From the NCBI GenBank assembly GCA_032622095.1, contig CP136064.1, positions 256,413,863-256,477,862 of the forward strand: a stretch of DNA of 64,000 nucleotides. Reading direction: 5' to 3'. Below the pieces are notes generated by a model. That model was given only the letters and a program-made list of their open reading frames with translations. It made no database searches and was not told the origin of the DNA. Positions 25,393 through 37,029 of this stretch are shown piece by piece (position 1 is the stretch's first letter; each line of letters starts with the position of its first letter). Source of the DNA: Siphonodentalium dalli (Eukaryota; Mollusca; Scaphopoda; Gadilida; Siphonodentaliidae). The position numbers and the translations under genes were made by a program.

Positions 25393-28300
25393 ATGGAACA
25401 CAATATGGACGGGGAAGTGAAGTCTGATAATCTACTTCCAGAATTTTCCAAACCTGTCGAATTGGCAGGGAGAGCTGACTACGACAAGCAAGTCAAGTCG
25501 AAAGTTCAGAAATACATCTCAACAAGCATACAAGGCGACAGGAGAGGATACTATCTTGGACGCAGTACTGTTGTCAAGAAAAGTGGTAAATATACAGTTA
25601 ACTACGGCGGTCTGAAGAAACGTCGGAAAAATTTCCTCAAAGACATTTACATTTCGCTTATAGACTTGAGATGGCGATGGGCTCTGCTTATCATGTGTTT
25701 GATTTTCGCCGGCAGTTACTTCGTGTTCGCAGTTCTCTGGTGGCTCGCAGCATACATTCACGGAGACTTCCACAACTTGGACAACGACAAATGGAAGCCT
25801 TGTGTGGAAGAGATGAACAATTTTGCTGCAGCTTTGCAGTTCTCTATAGAAACACAGTCTAACCATAGGTTTTGGTACGATATACCCTAACCCAAACTGT
25901 GGTGGAAGCATCCCTCTCACGTATCTACAAATAACATTTGGGTTTCTTCTTGAAACCATCGCTCTTGGGTTCATATTCGTGAAGCTGGCGCGACCAAAGA
26001 TGAGACGACAGACCATACTGTTCAGCAAATCGGCGTGTATCTGTCGGGAAGAGGGCGACTTGTGCTTCCAGGTAAGAAATTACATAATACAATGTGATAA
26101 CAAACGCTCTTTATTTTTAACATTTCAGGAATAGACGAGGAATGCTCTCTTATTGTTTCACGCAGTTTGTCCCGACTTTACTGTGGCTTATATGGATGTC
26201 CTGTCCGATTTTACCCTAAATAAGTAAAATTTATCTATGCTAATTTCCAGCTTACTGGGGAAAAGTAAAACGAAAACCACTTGCAATATACCCATCATTC
26301 GTATGACACAAAGCTTGCGAAATAGACACTAGAATCAATCCTTTAATGGTACTCAACCCGATAAAACTCCTCTCAATTACTATTTCAATGGCTTCGGGGG
26401 TCAAAAATATTTGATTCGAGTCGAGGAAGTCACCCATCAAAGCTCAGATTTGTTAGATATCGATTTTAGAAATCTATTATTTTTCATTATCGGGAATACT
26501 ATCTGGCCCAGAACTCAGTCAAAATTGCGTTAAAATTACCACTTGATTTTAGAGTTATTCATCCTTGTCTGTTTGAATAGATTTGGAGTACACATCCAGA
26601 GCAGATTACGGCAGTTATTAGTACTCATCTCGAGAACATAACAAATTTGAAAAATCAATATCTAATAACTCTGAGCTTTGTTTGATGGGTTCCTCGACTC
26701 GAATCAAATATTTTTTACCCCCAAAGCCAAAGAAATAGTAATATAGGACCCTCTGATCGGATTGTTGTTGTTGGAATCTGTTGATATGGGGACACTCTTT
26801 ACGGGTTGAGTACCTTTAATGGTGAAAACGAATTACAAAAGATCATAATTCATAACGCTCTTTCCAGCAGAACTATAAATTCTCTACGAAATGTTGAACA
26901 ATGAATAGGCCAATCGGGATTTTTTTGGGCCAACAATTTGATCAAAACTAGAAGAACAAAAAAGCATCAAACTCTTTGTCTGGTCCAACAGCGTATATTT
27001 CCAACACACACTGGTTGCATTGATAATTAAAATATCAGATTAATCTCAACCCATTTGAGTCTGAAATGCCTGAATTGTATTTCCAATTGTTGAAAGTTTT
27101 GTTTCAGGTGGGGATATCGGTCTGCAAGGTTGTTCAATGTGGTGTTTACATGAATGTTTCAGCCTTTTGTGCCCTATTTTATGTGAATGTATTTTATTTA
27201 ACCCTTTACCCAACAGAACGGACCTGTGCCAATGCATTCTCTTATATATGCAAGTCGACCATAGGTCGCCTCACATATATAAGAGAATGCATTGGCTTAA
27301 CACATATTAAAAATGATAAAATTGTCAAAGAATGTAGAAAAATATTATAAAAATTGTTAAAAAATATAAGAAAAAATTATAAATAATTTTTTTTAGGCCA
27401 ATGCATTCTCTTATATATGCGAGGCGACCTATGGTCGACTCGCATATATAAGAGAATGCATGGGCACAGGGCATAACTGTAACCATCACAATGTGGTCGA
27501 TGAACCGGTTCCAATGATATCCATATTTGTATGGTGTTATTGAGACAGACCAAAGATATTTTAGGCTGTTGAAGCTTTATTTGGGCGTTTTTGGCCGGTT
27601 TGTTGTGTAAAGGGTTAATACGTCGTTTAGGGTTTGATGATCGCTTTAGCTTACACGCACCTTTCACGAAATATATTTCGGGTGAGAGAAAATGACCTTT
27701 CACACAGATGTTAAAGGTACTCAACCTGATCAGACGGTCCTCAACAACATTTCTTCAAAATACGCTTTAGTTATCAGAATCGATAAACGTGTTATCCATC
27801 AACATTTTGTTAAAGGGACACTGTACACTAAATCCAGCCAATTATGGGACCATCTCCTTCTATACTCAACAGAATACAAGAAACAAATGAATAAGTTTGA
27901 GCCATGTATTAGTGCAAAATACACTCATGCGCTCTATAAACGATGCAAACAACATAGTAATTATAATGAAAATGATTAAATGGCTGGAGTCATAAATTCA
28001 TTTTCATTATAATTGCCATGTTGTTTGCGTCATTCATAGAGCATATGAGAGTATTTGGCACTAATCCATGGCTAAAATTCATTAATTTGTTGCACATGTT
28101 CTGTTGAGTATAAAAGGAGATGGTCCCATAAATGGCCCGATTTAGTGCACTGTACCCCTTTAACGAAATATGGCCGTATTATCACGAAATATGGCTGTAT
28201 TATCACTTGATTTTAGCGTTATCCATCTTCATTTGCAATTTTGTCCGAGAGCGTCCGTTTGACGACGTTTTTCTGGGCCACAAATAATTATTAATCTCGA

Positions 28301-30461
28301 GAAATAACTAACTTCAAAAATCGTTATCTGATCACTCTGATTGTTTATCCCCCCCCCCCCCCCCCCCCCCGAAGCCAAAGAAATAGTAATTTGGGAGCGT
28401 TAATTTGGATAATGCATCTTTAATATATATAATTATTTTACATGCTTCAGGTGAGAATAGGTGACTTGCGTCAAACTCATCTCATCGAATGCATCGTATA
28501 CGGAATGATGATCAGAGAACACGTGTCTGAGGAGGGAACGCACTATCCTCTCTATCAGTTTAAAATGAAGTTCGAAGTGCAAAACATGGAGGACCGAGTT
28601 CATCTTATATGGCCGCTGATCTTAAGACACAGAATAACAGAGGAGAGCCCGATGTGGAACATGAAACCAGAAGAAATCCTGTCAAACTACTTCGAGATTG
28701 TCCTCTACATCGAAGGAACGATAGAGTCCACCGGTGAGATGCTGCAGGCGCGTACGTCATACACATCCAAGGACATCCTGTGGGGGTACAGGTTTGTCCC
28801 AATTGAGGAGTACAACGAGGTTAAAGGGGCGTGGAGTGTTGACTTCAACAAATTTGATGACGTTCTTCCAGCGTTCACGCCTAAATGCAGCGCAAATGAA
28901 ATGGAACAACAGCTACAACGATTCAACCAACAGAAACAAGATAATAAAGAGGTAATGTATTTTTAATATATATTTATCCGAGATAGAGAGTTTATTGTAA
29001 CAGTTAACCCTTTCATGACGGGATCTGCGCTGGTGCGGCATTAAATATCCAACTCTCTTATATATGCGAGTCTCCCATATATAAGACAATGCACTGGCTT
29101 ACAACGTCAAGGTAAATAGTGTTAGGCCGATACATTCTCTTATATATGCAAGGTTCCATAATGGAAGACTCGCATAAATAAGAGGATGCATTGGCACAGG
29201 GTTATCGCAATTGTATATAACCAATTGTATGAAGCTGTTTGTAACAGTATAATTATTATACAGTCTATTGAACAAGCTAAACATTATATAAAATGCGTAT
29301 GGTGGCTGTTTGTAATCAGGTCAAGCATGTCCTGAATTATACTATTATAGTGGTATATGACTATTACCGTTTTGTGAATTTGATAAAAGATGATTAATCC
29401 AAAATCATATTTCACACAAATTATTCAAAATCAGTGTAGCACTAATTCCGTATCATACATATATTTTGTCCAGAAGAATGATTAATCAAGACGGCATATG
29501 ATAAGCAACTCAATTAGCATTCAATTAGTTTAAATGTTGGTAAGAAGGAGCAATTGAGTCATCCTGTAATTGTCATTTAGAAAGGCATATATTAGTAATA
29601 TAATAAAATAACAATGCTGGCACAAAATATTGCACAACATATTTTGTCGTAAGACTGTTTATTCACTGCAATATTGTTAAGAGTGAAATTTGGCTGTGCA
29701 CTGGTATGCACCGTCTTCTATTTCCGATGCAAATAAAGGAAACATGAATATGTTATAGTCATATACCACTATAATAGTGGAATTCAGGATGTGCCTGACC
29801 TGGTAATTAAATTGTCATCAGCTTTTTAAAAAGAATGGATTCTGCTTTCAATGAGCTGTTACGTCTCAACCAATGAAATAGCGCCCAGTATGAGACACGG
29901 CCAATTGAAAGAAGGGAATATCAATGAAGAAATTAAATCTGAGTCTGAGTTCTGGAGACATAAATCTGATAGAATTATCATCTTTTTTTTTTTGGAGAGA
30001 ATGGGCGTGTTGTTAAGAAAAACAAGCAAACAAAAAAATCAATACAATATGAGTGTGTCACTTTAACAAAGGGATCGCCAATGGATCGCTCTATGTATTT
30101 CGTAGTATTATATGTCATTAGAGATGCGTTTGTTGAAATGGCACATTCATTTTTAATTCAAATATTGTTTTGTTCACATTTCAGTTTGTATTGTGTCAGA
30201 GATGCCTTTGTTAAAGTGGTATATACTCTTATTTTTAATGTGAATTAAAAAAATTGTTTTGCTTTATTTTTCTTACAACAAGCCCTCATGTTTTGTCTAA
30301 CTGATATCTAATATTAATTCTTTTTTTAGGCAACATCCACAAATTCAAATGGATCAGTTCTGAACAATAGACTCAATATCAGCAATAGTACCACAGACGT
30401 GACACCAGCATCAACTGCAAAATCTGACAATGATGCTGATACGCAAGTGAAGAGCCATTAA
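25393..30461 (+). CDS. inward-rectifier potassium channel (Kir), gene 2, frameshifted
   Basis: Three coding exons: 25393-26071, 28451-28951 and 30330-30461, all with GT-AG borders and phase-0 joins. Exon 1 encodes the N-terminus, M1 (after LIDLRWRW, about residues 95-120), HGDF and C137. After Q155 the frame breaks: TCTA (25858-25861) stands where one codon is expected. Past it, the +1 frame continues perfectly as the filter TIGFG, M2 with ETIALG, and LARPKMRR. So there is one extra base inside the selectivity filter, and the uncorrected frame stops at 25888. Exon 2 gives RIGDLRQTHL, EGTIESTGE and ARTSYTSKDILWG; exon 3 gives a Ser/Thr/Asn-rich tail ending VKSH. The filter is GFG, not the GYG of gene 1; GFG is known from Kir6-type channels. 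Function would match gene 1. The break may be a recent pseudogenising mutation or a sequencing/assembly error. Start ATG has the context CATCATGG. Confidence 0.9.
26341..26820. mobile_element. foldback family E in Kir gene 2 intron 1
   Basis: TTTAATGGTACTCAACCC at the left end is inverted as GGGTTGAGTACCTTTAAT at the right. Farther in, TTGGC/CTTCGGGGGTCAAAAAT on the left pairs with TTTTTTACCCCCAAAGCC on the right, and ATTTGATTCGAGTCGAGGAA pairs with TTCCTCGACTCGAATCAAAT. No coding capacity. Fragments are at 4758 and 28195-28440. Confidence 0.75.
27198..27618. mobile_element. TTAA-flanked MITE family A, copy 2 (Kir gene 2 intron)
   Basis: Same ends (TTAACCCTTTACCCAACAG and TAAAGGGTTAA) and the same pair of ~70-nt hairpins as copy 1. 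It is longer, because the A/T-rich spacer between the hairpins has grown. It lies wholly within intron 1 of Kir gene 2. Confidence 0.85.
27810..28163. mobile_element. foldback element, Kir gene 2 intron
   Basis: TTAAAGGGACACTGTACACT on the left is inverted as AGTGCACTGTACCCCTTTAA on the right. The arms extend inward to TAATTATAATGAAAATG and CATTTTCATTATAATTG with a loop of about 24 bases. The apparent frame at 27692-27979 is this arm. Confidence 0.8.
28349..28370. repeat. 22-base poly-C tract
   Basis: A pure C run inside a family E fragment. The equivalent site in other copies has only five C (26720, 4763), so it is a homopolymer expansion. It lies about 80 bases upstream of the exon 2 acceptor of Kir gene 2. 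Confidence 0.85.
29004..29205. mobile_element. decayed TTAA hairpin MITE in Kir gene 2 intron 2
   Basis: Begins TTAACCCTTTCATGACGGG, ends CACAGGGTTA, and carries two damaged versions of the GCATTCTCTTATATATGC hairpin module. It lies just after exon 2 of Kir gene 2. Confidence 0.7.
29206..30329. other. remainder of Kir gene 2 intron 2
   Basis: An inverted pair, CAGGTCAAGCATGTCCTGAATTATACTATTATAG (29318 on) and CTATAATAGTGGAATTCAGG with CCTGACCTG (29770 on), marks another foldback element of about 490 bp. The rest shows no exon. Confidence 0.55.
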
Positions 30462-30864
30462 ACCAGCGGAAAACACTGAGACCATCCTCACATATAAACT
30501 ATGCAGTCATTAAGACTGCACGTTGAATTATATATGACATAACATTAAGTTGAACAACCATCTACAATTTAAGACATGCATGATAGATTTGATTTTCTGG
30601 AACACCATACAAGCAATTTGCTGGAAAACTTTTTTTTTCAGTCGATTGTAAATTAATGAAATTGAAATTTTGCAAGCACCGCATCAAAAATATGCCAATT
30701 TCCACATTTTACTACCAATTTTCAACCTTAGAGACAAAAAGGTTTCTTATTGAATGGATAGTTAGGATAATTTTATTCTAAAAGTAAAATTTGCCAATAC
30801 AGTTTAAAAATATCAAAACAAGTGGGGTGGTGTTAATAAAATATTACAAAGTCTGACAAGAATG

Positions 30865-31071
30865 TACAGTAATGCTCTAATTAATCGACTCCTTAAAACA
30901 CAGCAGAATTATGGGTAAATTTTTCAGGATTTTAGTCGGAAATATGGCTCCCCGAGAGCTTTCCGATGAATGGCAACAAGCCATATTTCCGACTAAATCC
31001 TGAAAAGTTACCCATAATTCTGCTGTGGTTAAAGGAGTCGATTAATTAGGGCATTACTGTACATGCTTGTA
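30865..31071. mobile_element. TA-flanked palindromic MITE family D, copy 1 (Kir gene 2 3' UTR)
   Basis: TACAGTAATGC...CGACTCCTTAA on the left is inverted as AAGGAGTCG...GCATTACTGTA on the right, with AGCAGAATTATGGGTAA and TTACCCATAATTCTGCT between. The TA at each end fits Tc1/mariner-type insertion. The element is nearly all stem. It falls between the stop of Kir gene 2 and its poly-A signal. Confidence 0.8.
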
Positions 31072-31146
31072 ATTGGAAATTTGAAGATGAGACCCTAGCT
31101 ATTATGTTAACTCATTTTTCTGTTTTAGTAATTAAAATTTTGGTAA

Positions 31147-31170
31147 GGGGGGGGGGGGGGGGGGGGGGGG
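31147..31170. repeat. 24-base poly-G tract
   Basis: An uninterrupted run of G within the putative 3' untranslated region of Kir gene 2. It is the longest homopolymer in the window. Confidence 0.9.
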
Positions 31171-31300
31171 CTTCTAATGAGAAATTAAAAGTCACCATGC
31201 TTTGTCTTAGAAGTAGATGGTTTTTTAAATAATGAAGTGTTAATATATTGAGAGTTGTATGTCCTGAGTGTTAATTGTATATGATGTGAATATCAAAATG

Positions 31301-31306
31301 AATAAA
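31301..31306 (+). promoter_or_regulatory. candidate poly-A signal of Kir gene 2
   Basis: AATAAA followed by a T-rich stretch (GTTTGTTATTATTTTAT), about 840 bases after the TAA. It is a plausible 3' end, not proven. Confidence 0.45.
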
Positions 31307-31530
31307 GTTTGTTATTATTTTATACAAAAATGTACGAGTTCAATCACTAATGCTATGTATATACAGACTATTAGTCCCTCCAGATCAAATATAACTGCCA
31401 TGATGCCAAATAATACTCTCATGTGACTAATAATCAGGAAAGGCCCATCCTGAATATTCAACTGTTATAGTTATATTTTGCTATTATAGTTGGATGTAGA
31501 CATATATAGATAATAATTAATAACTGTTCT

Positions 31531-31647
31531 GAGTAGCGTACGGTTTTTCTCCTTGAGTGAGATTCGGGGGATTATTTTTACGAGGAGCTGGCTGAGTGAA
31601 AATAATCCCCGCATCTCACGAGAGGAGAAAACCTGTACGATACTCAT
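31531..31647. repeat. hairpin (~115 nt)
   Basis: GAGTAGCGTACGGTTTTTCTCC at the left pairs with the inverted copy ending TACTC at the right. The inner stem GGGGGATTATTTTTAC pairs with GAAAATAATCCCC. Confidence 0.75.
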
Positions 31648-33261
31648 AGTCTAGATGTGTTTTAGCATAACAGGCCTAGACAACAGGGGGGGGGGGTCGG
31701 GTTGGGTATGATTGCGGAGGGGGAAATGGGGTAGTAAAGTAGTAACAAAAAATCGGGAAAGTATGCCTTTTTTTTTTGCATCTGTTTGTTTACTCCCAAT
31801 TTTTCACACCCCACCCCCCCCCCAAATTTCACTAAATTTGGTCTAAAAATGCATAAAACTCTGCTGATATCACTAATATGACTGAGAAATTATCTCACTC
31901 ATTTACTTCAAATAATAGTTTAACCTGTTTCAGAAGCTGTTGTAATTGAATTTTTTTTTTTTTTATGAATTTCTGATCATCTGTAAACCTAGGTCATTGT
32001 GCAGGATACACACAATTCCAAACTATTTCCTGCTTAGTCTGTCAACCAGCCCATTATCTAGCATATTCCATACCACTTTGTTAGTTTACTGGAGCAACTT
32101 CTATTATACTAAACTAGCTGAAACAGGCTCAGTATCAGTGAGACCAGCCCTGTGGCCCCCTTTGTGGGACTTTGTTTTAAATTAATTTTTTTAGATTGAA
32201 CTCCTTGCTCAATTAAACAAAACCAATTTTATGTTATTTTTTTTAATTAAAAATTTTGAAAAAGTAATGCCATTATAACATCCGCCAGGGTACCCTGAGT
32301 CACCACACCGACATTGGTTGATCTCGGTCCAGGGGTCTGAGAGAAAAATCCAGACAGACCTACTCGTTTAAATATATATTAATATAGTATATATATATAG
32401 ATGACAAGCAGTCACAGCACTATACCAGACTTGGATACTTAGGTCTTGTGAGAGATCATCTGAGTTGATAGACCTTCAAATAATTCACTGATTGGCTTGA
32501 TGCACTGATGACAGTTATTTTCTAGCCATTGAGTCACATTAATGTTTGGGACAGTTGCTCGCTTCTTTTCTATGCATACAATGATCTAGGCTTTAGTTAC
32601 ATCAGGACAAGTTATTTATTTCAGTTTTACATTTCTCGAAGCTTCTTTTCTAAGGGTGTCAGGAAGGAATTTTTTCACCCCAACATCCCATATGCAACAA
32701 GCTTAATGTCATCTACGCTGAGGCCCATATGAGGGTCCCAGTAACATAAATATGGTGTTTTTGCAGTTATAAATTCTTATACTATGTTTTAAACTGTTAC
32801 AAATGACAAATATGGGGCACAAAAGGTTCTTTAGTAAACAAATTTGCATGAGGTTGTTAAAAAAAGTTTTTTGCCCCTCGGGCGACCCACCCACCCTGGC
32901 ATACCTTCCTGCAAATTTTGTATTACTCCCCCAAATGGCATTTGTGCAGAAAAGTGGTAAATCAGGTGATTTAACATAACTGGGATATGCTGAAAAAATA
33001 AGCCAGGTGCCAGGCAGATTTGACCATGAAAATTGCAATTCAAAATGGCCGCCCAAATAATCAAAATTGCAACAAAAAGTATTTCGGAATTAACATAATT
33101 TTAATCAATCAACATAGCAAAATAGAGTTGATTTATTTATAAATAACTGATTGGTCTAGTAGAAAATACGGGGTCAATACTCAACTCACGGCTTAAAATG
33201 GTGGCACTTTGGAAGGTCAAGGTCACCCAGAAGTCTCCCGAATAGCCACCAAGAACATGTA
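31648..33261. other. non-coding stretch, no gene
   Basis: Poly-G and poly-C tracts near 31686 and 31808, a T run near 31950 and short TATATA runs near 32380. No supported exon. Confidence 0.45.
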
Positions 33262-33421
33262 TAGTAGTCCAGGAAATATTGGTCAACCTTCGCACCGCTG
33301 GAACTCAACTTAACCCTACTCATTTTCTTTCATAAGGTCTCCTCTAACTTTTTCGGCTGTCAACTAGAACAAAAATAGCCGCAGAGACTCCAGGCAAGAT
33401 GACGTCCAGTCATGGTGGCCA
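33262..33421. repeat. partial third copy of the giant inverted repeat, split in two
   Basis: AGTCCAGGAAATATTGGTCAACC through AAGGTCTCC, GCCGCAGAGACTCCAGGCAAGATG and CATGGTGGCCA matches the outer end of the 5-kb inverted repeat (16857-17025). The match resumes at 34909 (GGTGGCCAG... GTTATGCTAATATA) after a hAT-like insertion. Confidence 0.75.
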
Positions 33422-34908
33422 CAGGGGCGCCGGAAGCATCCAAGGGCAGAGCCTGCAAAAAGGGCACTTTTCCGCAAAAAAGGGCATTTTCTCCGCAAAC
33501 TCGGGAAAATAACCATAAATTCATTGTGGCAAAAATCCCTATTTTAATGGTATTTGTCGGTTTTTATGGCCGTTTTGTGATAAAATTGACAAAAATTAAT
33601 ATTCCTTGTGAAATTGGTGGTATTTGGACCAAAAGAGTCACATTTTGCTATAAAAATACGAGATTAAACACACAACAAGAGGTGGCATCAGAGATGCTAT
33701 GTCTCGTTTTCGGTGGCTTACCGCTGGTGGCTACCGCCGGTGGCTACCGCCAATTGGTGTGCATCAGTATCGGTAGACTAATTAATAGGTAAAATCGAAA
33801 AATGACTAATTAAGGGCCATAACTCTATCAAATTTTTATCGGGCCAGGCTGGTTTTCGAACTCGTCCGAAATATTCTTGGCAAGTATGTCTATTCCAAAT
33901 TTTAAACAAATTGGAGGACGTTTGTTGAAGTTATCGCGCTAACGAGCTAAAAATTCACGAAAAAATGACTAATTAAGGGCCATAACTCTATCAAATTTTA
34001 TCGGACCAGGCCGGTTTTCGAATTCGTCCGAGATATTCTTGGAAGACACCTATATACCAAATTTCAATCAAATCGGATAACGTTTGTTGAAGTTATCACG
34101 CTAACAAGCTGAAAATTCGTGAAAAATGACTAAGGGCCATAACTCTATCAAATTTTATCGGACCAGGCCGGTTTTCGAACTCATCCGAGATATTCTTGGG
34201 ACACACCTATATACCAAATTTCAATCAAATCGGATAACGTTTGTTGAAGTTATCGCGCTAACGAGCTGAAAAATTCGTGAAAAATTACTAATTAAGGGCC
34301 ATAACTCTATCAAATTTTATCGGACCAGGCCGGTTTTCGAACTCATCCGAGACATTCTTGGGAGACACCAATATACCAAATTTCAATCAAATCGGATAAC
34401 GTTTGTTGAAGTTATCGCGCTAACGAGCTGAAAATTCGTGAAAAATGACTAATTAAGGGCCATAAACTCTATCAAATTTTATCGGACCAGGCCGGTTTTC
34501 GAACTCATCCGAGATATTCTTGGGAGACACCTATATACCCAATTTCAATCAAATCGGATAACGTTTGTTGAAGTTGTTGCGCTAACGAGTCTAAAATCAG
34601 TGAAAAATGGCAAAGGGCCATAACTCTGTAATAAATGTGCGGACGAACCCGATTTTTTTGTCTGCAGCTTACGTGCATGGATATGTATTCACACACCAAA
34701 TGTTTTTTTAATCCGTCAATAAACGCTTGAGTTATAAGCAAAACACGCCGCCCGCCCGTCCGCCCCTCATCAAACTATAAGTCGAGTTTTGGAAAAAAAC
34801 TCGACTAAAAAGCATTTTCTGTCTCCAGAAAAAGGGCAAGTCCTGCCCCCACTCGCCCCCCTTGGTCAAGGGCAAGGGGGTCAGCTGCCCCCTCTGCCGG
34901 CGCCCCTG
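33422..34908. mobile_element. hAT-like non-autonomous element, 1487 bp
   Basis: The ends are CAGGGGCGCCGG and CCGGCGCCCCTG, a perfect 12-bp inverted repeat. The 8-bp direct repeat GGTGGCCA flanks both sides (33414-33421 and 34909-34916), the target duplication size of hAT transposons. The insertion splits an older repeat copy. Inside, from about 33800 to 34620, is a tandem array of about 161-bp units. No transposase frame survives. Confidence 0.85.
33798..34625. repeat. ~161-bp tandem array inside the hAT-like element
   Basis: Five to six units starting near 33800, 33962, 34123, 34283, 34444 and 34606. Each contains AAGGGCCATAACTCTATCAAA, CGGACCAGGCCGGTTTTCGA, GAGATATTCTTGG and ATAACGTTTGTTGAAGTTAT. 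Confidence 0.9.
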
Positions 34909-34916
34909 GGTGGCCA

Positions 34917-35826
34917 GTTTCCTTTCTACTTACCAGGTCAATCGCTATTATAGTTAATACAGAATAAAATATTTTTGATTTTCCAGTTGATTAGTTATGC
35001 TAATATAAAACTAGACAGAACCACATGGGTGTGAATGAGATGAATGTTATTGCAATGAGTTTATTGTAAAAAATTGTTAGGCCAATGCATTCTCTTATAT
35101 ATGCGAGGCGACCTATGGTACCCCTACGCTATGACTAACAACATTATACATCAAAGTTAGTTGTGTTGTCAAACAAATTCTTGGAATGACTCTAATCACC
35201 TTATATGTGACCCGCCAAATCAAATCCAGTCGGAATTTTTTATTACCCTGTGCCAATGCATTCTCTTATATATGCGAGTCGACCATAGGTCGCCTCGCAT
35301 ATATAAGAGAATGCATTGGCCTAACAATTTTTTACAATTTTAATAATTTTTTCTTGTATTCTTTAACAATTTTATAATTTCACCCATACAGAGCCCCAGA
35401 CAAACATGAGCAGACAACACTCTTCTATATGCTTCTATATATGTGTGGGGCTCCCTGCAGGGTAATGGATGTTTTTTATTTTATGTCTTAAAAATTGTCA
35501 GAAACATTTATTTTAAAAAAAATGATAAAAAATTGTTAGGCCAATGCATTCTCTTATATATGCGAGGCGACCTATGGTCGACTCACATATATAAGAGAAT
35601 GCATTGGCACAGGGTAAAAAATGTGGCATAATGTTACAATGTGAGCACTTCACATGTCCGGCCCTGAGTTGTAACTATCGGCATAACAAACAAGTGTGTT
35701 AACGTACACCGCCTTCACATGCCTGTGTGGTTGTGTGTTTATTACACACTGACAGTAAATATTCTTTAGCATCATCTAATTGTTTCTGTTGGTTTCCTTG
35801 ACAGTTAGTCATCTACTCAACAAAAT
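34917..35826. mobile_element. scattered pieces of hairpin MITEs
   Basis: Half a hairpin module at 35072-35117 (ends abruptly after GCGACCTATGGTA), a full module at 35247-35325, a small MITE copy at 35380-35463 (cousin of 6765) and another full module at 35537-35617. The modules at 35247 and 35537 are inverted relative to each other, as in MITE family A, but the TTAA ends are missing. Confidence 0.65.
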
Positions 35827-36266
35827 GAGCCTGAATTATTTTTTGAATTATTATGACATTTACAGAATGAGGTCCCCAGAAGGTGATTTTAGTGAAGCTA
35901 TCCTGCACGGTGTCCCAGCATCACAAAATTCACCTTCAGGGAACCTAATTCTGGTTAGGCCTCAACTGCTGTGGGAGTTATAAGATCAGATTGAAGTTCC
36001 CCAGTTGAAGTTGGTGATGTCCATCCATTAGTCACCCTGATTATGCATATTATCTTCTGCAAATTTAGAGATATAGAAACTGAACAGAAGGGAAAAAGTA
36101 ACTAAAAACAATGTTAATTTGAGACTATATACTGTAGATACTTCCCAGAATATGAGGTCTAAACAGAATGAGGTCCTCAGAGGGTGAATTTTGTGATGTT
36201 AGCCCACTATCGCAGTATCATCACTAAAATTCACTCTCTGGGGACCTCATTCTGCAAATGTCAGAC
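35827..36266. mobile_element. hAT-like foldback MITE family C, copy 2
   Basis: Contains the CAGAATGAGGTCCCCAGAAG hairpin start, two hairpins, and the inverted end CTCATTCTGCAAATGTCAGAC. The outer ends are worn. Confidence 0.7.
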
Positions 36267-37029
36267 AAGCTATATCCAGACAGGGACACGACTCTATATA
36301 TTTGACCAGCATATCAGTTTACTTGCATCATAGAAGGACATGTGGTGTCTCTTGACTACAGGAAAATGGCGTCACGCTGTGTATTGCTTTGAGTTGTTAA
36401 ATGACATAAATAGTCTTTTGCCAAGATAATATTCTGATGAAGATCAATCAACAAATAAAATAGAATTGAATAAATAATAATCACTTTAATAATAGTTTTT
36501 ATAATTGCTTATTTGCGACCCAATTTGCCAGGAACATGGTGTGAAATGAGAGTGCAAAGATAAATCGTTGATAGGCCATTTCTACAGAATGACAATAGAC
36601 AGTTTCAGCCACATGTACGTGTAACTTGTAACATGAGTCACTAAGGTATTGCTATGGAGATGCACATGCTGGAAAGTCACACAATTTTACAGTTCCATAT
36701 TTGCATACTTATAGATATCCGCCAACGTCAAGTGAAACATTTAAATTTGGTGGTGAGGACAAGCTGCCACAATGTGACTACTTGGCTTCAATCAAAACAG
36801 GATTTTACAGGCAAACACCATTCTCCCACCACATGCACACAGGGCCTGATTTACTTTTTAAATTTTGCATAGCAAACTGCTTTGCAGAACTGGAGATTGC
36901 ATACCACTCTTGAAGAATTGCATAGCAATGTTTAAATCTCTTGAAATGTACCCTGAAACATAATTTGTTGTTTGTTATGGGTTCATTTTGTGAAAACAAA
37001 CAGCTATACAATTATTGATATTATATAAT
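36267..37029. other. non-coding stretch, no gene
   Basis: Nothing recognised. Short frames around 36650-36910 overlap each other on both strands and lack any familiar motif. Confidence 0.4.

Noticed and set aside
25519-26028. 169-codon frame on the - strand
   Set aside because: It is the antisense shadow of Kir gene 2 exon 1.
33798-34625. Regular repeats that could suggest a CRISPR-like array
   Set aside because: The units are head-to-tail with no variable spacers, the genome is eukaryotic, and the array lies inside a hAT-like element.
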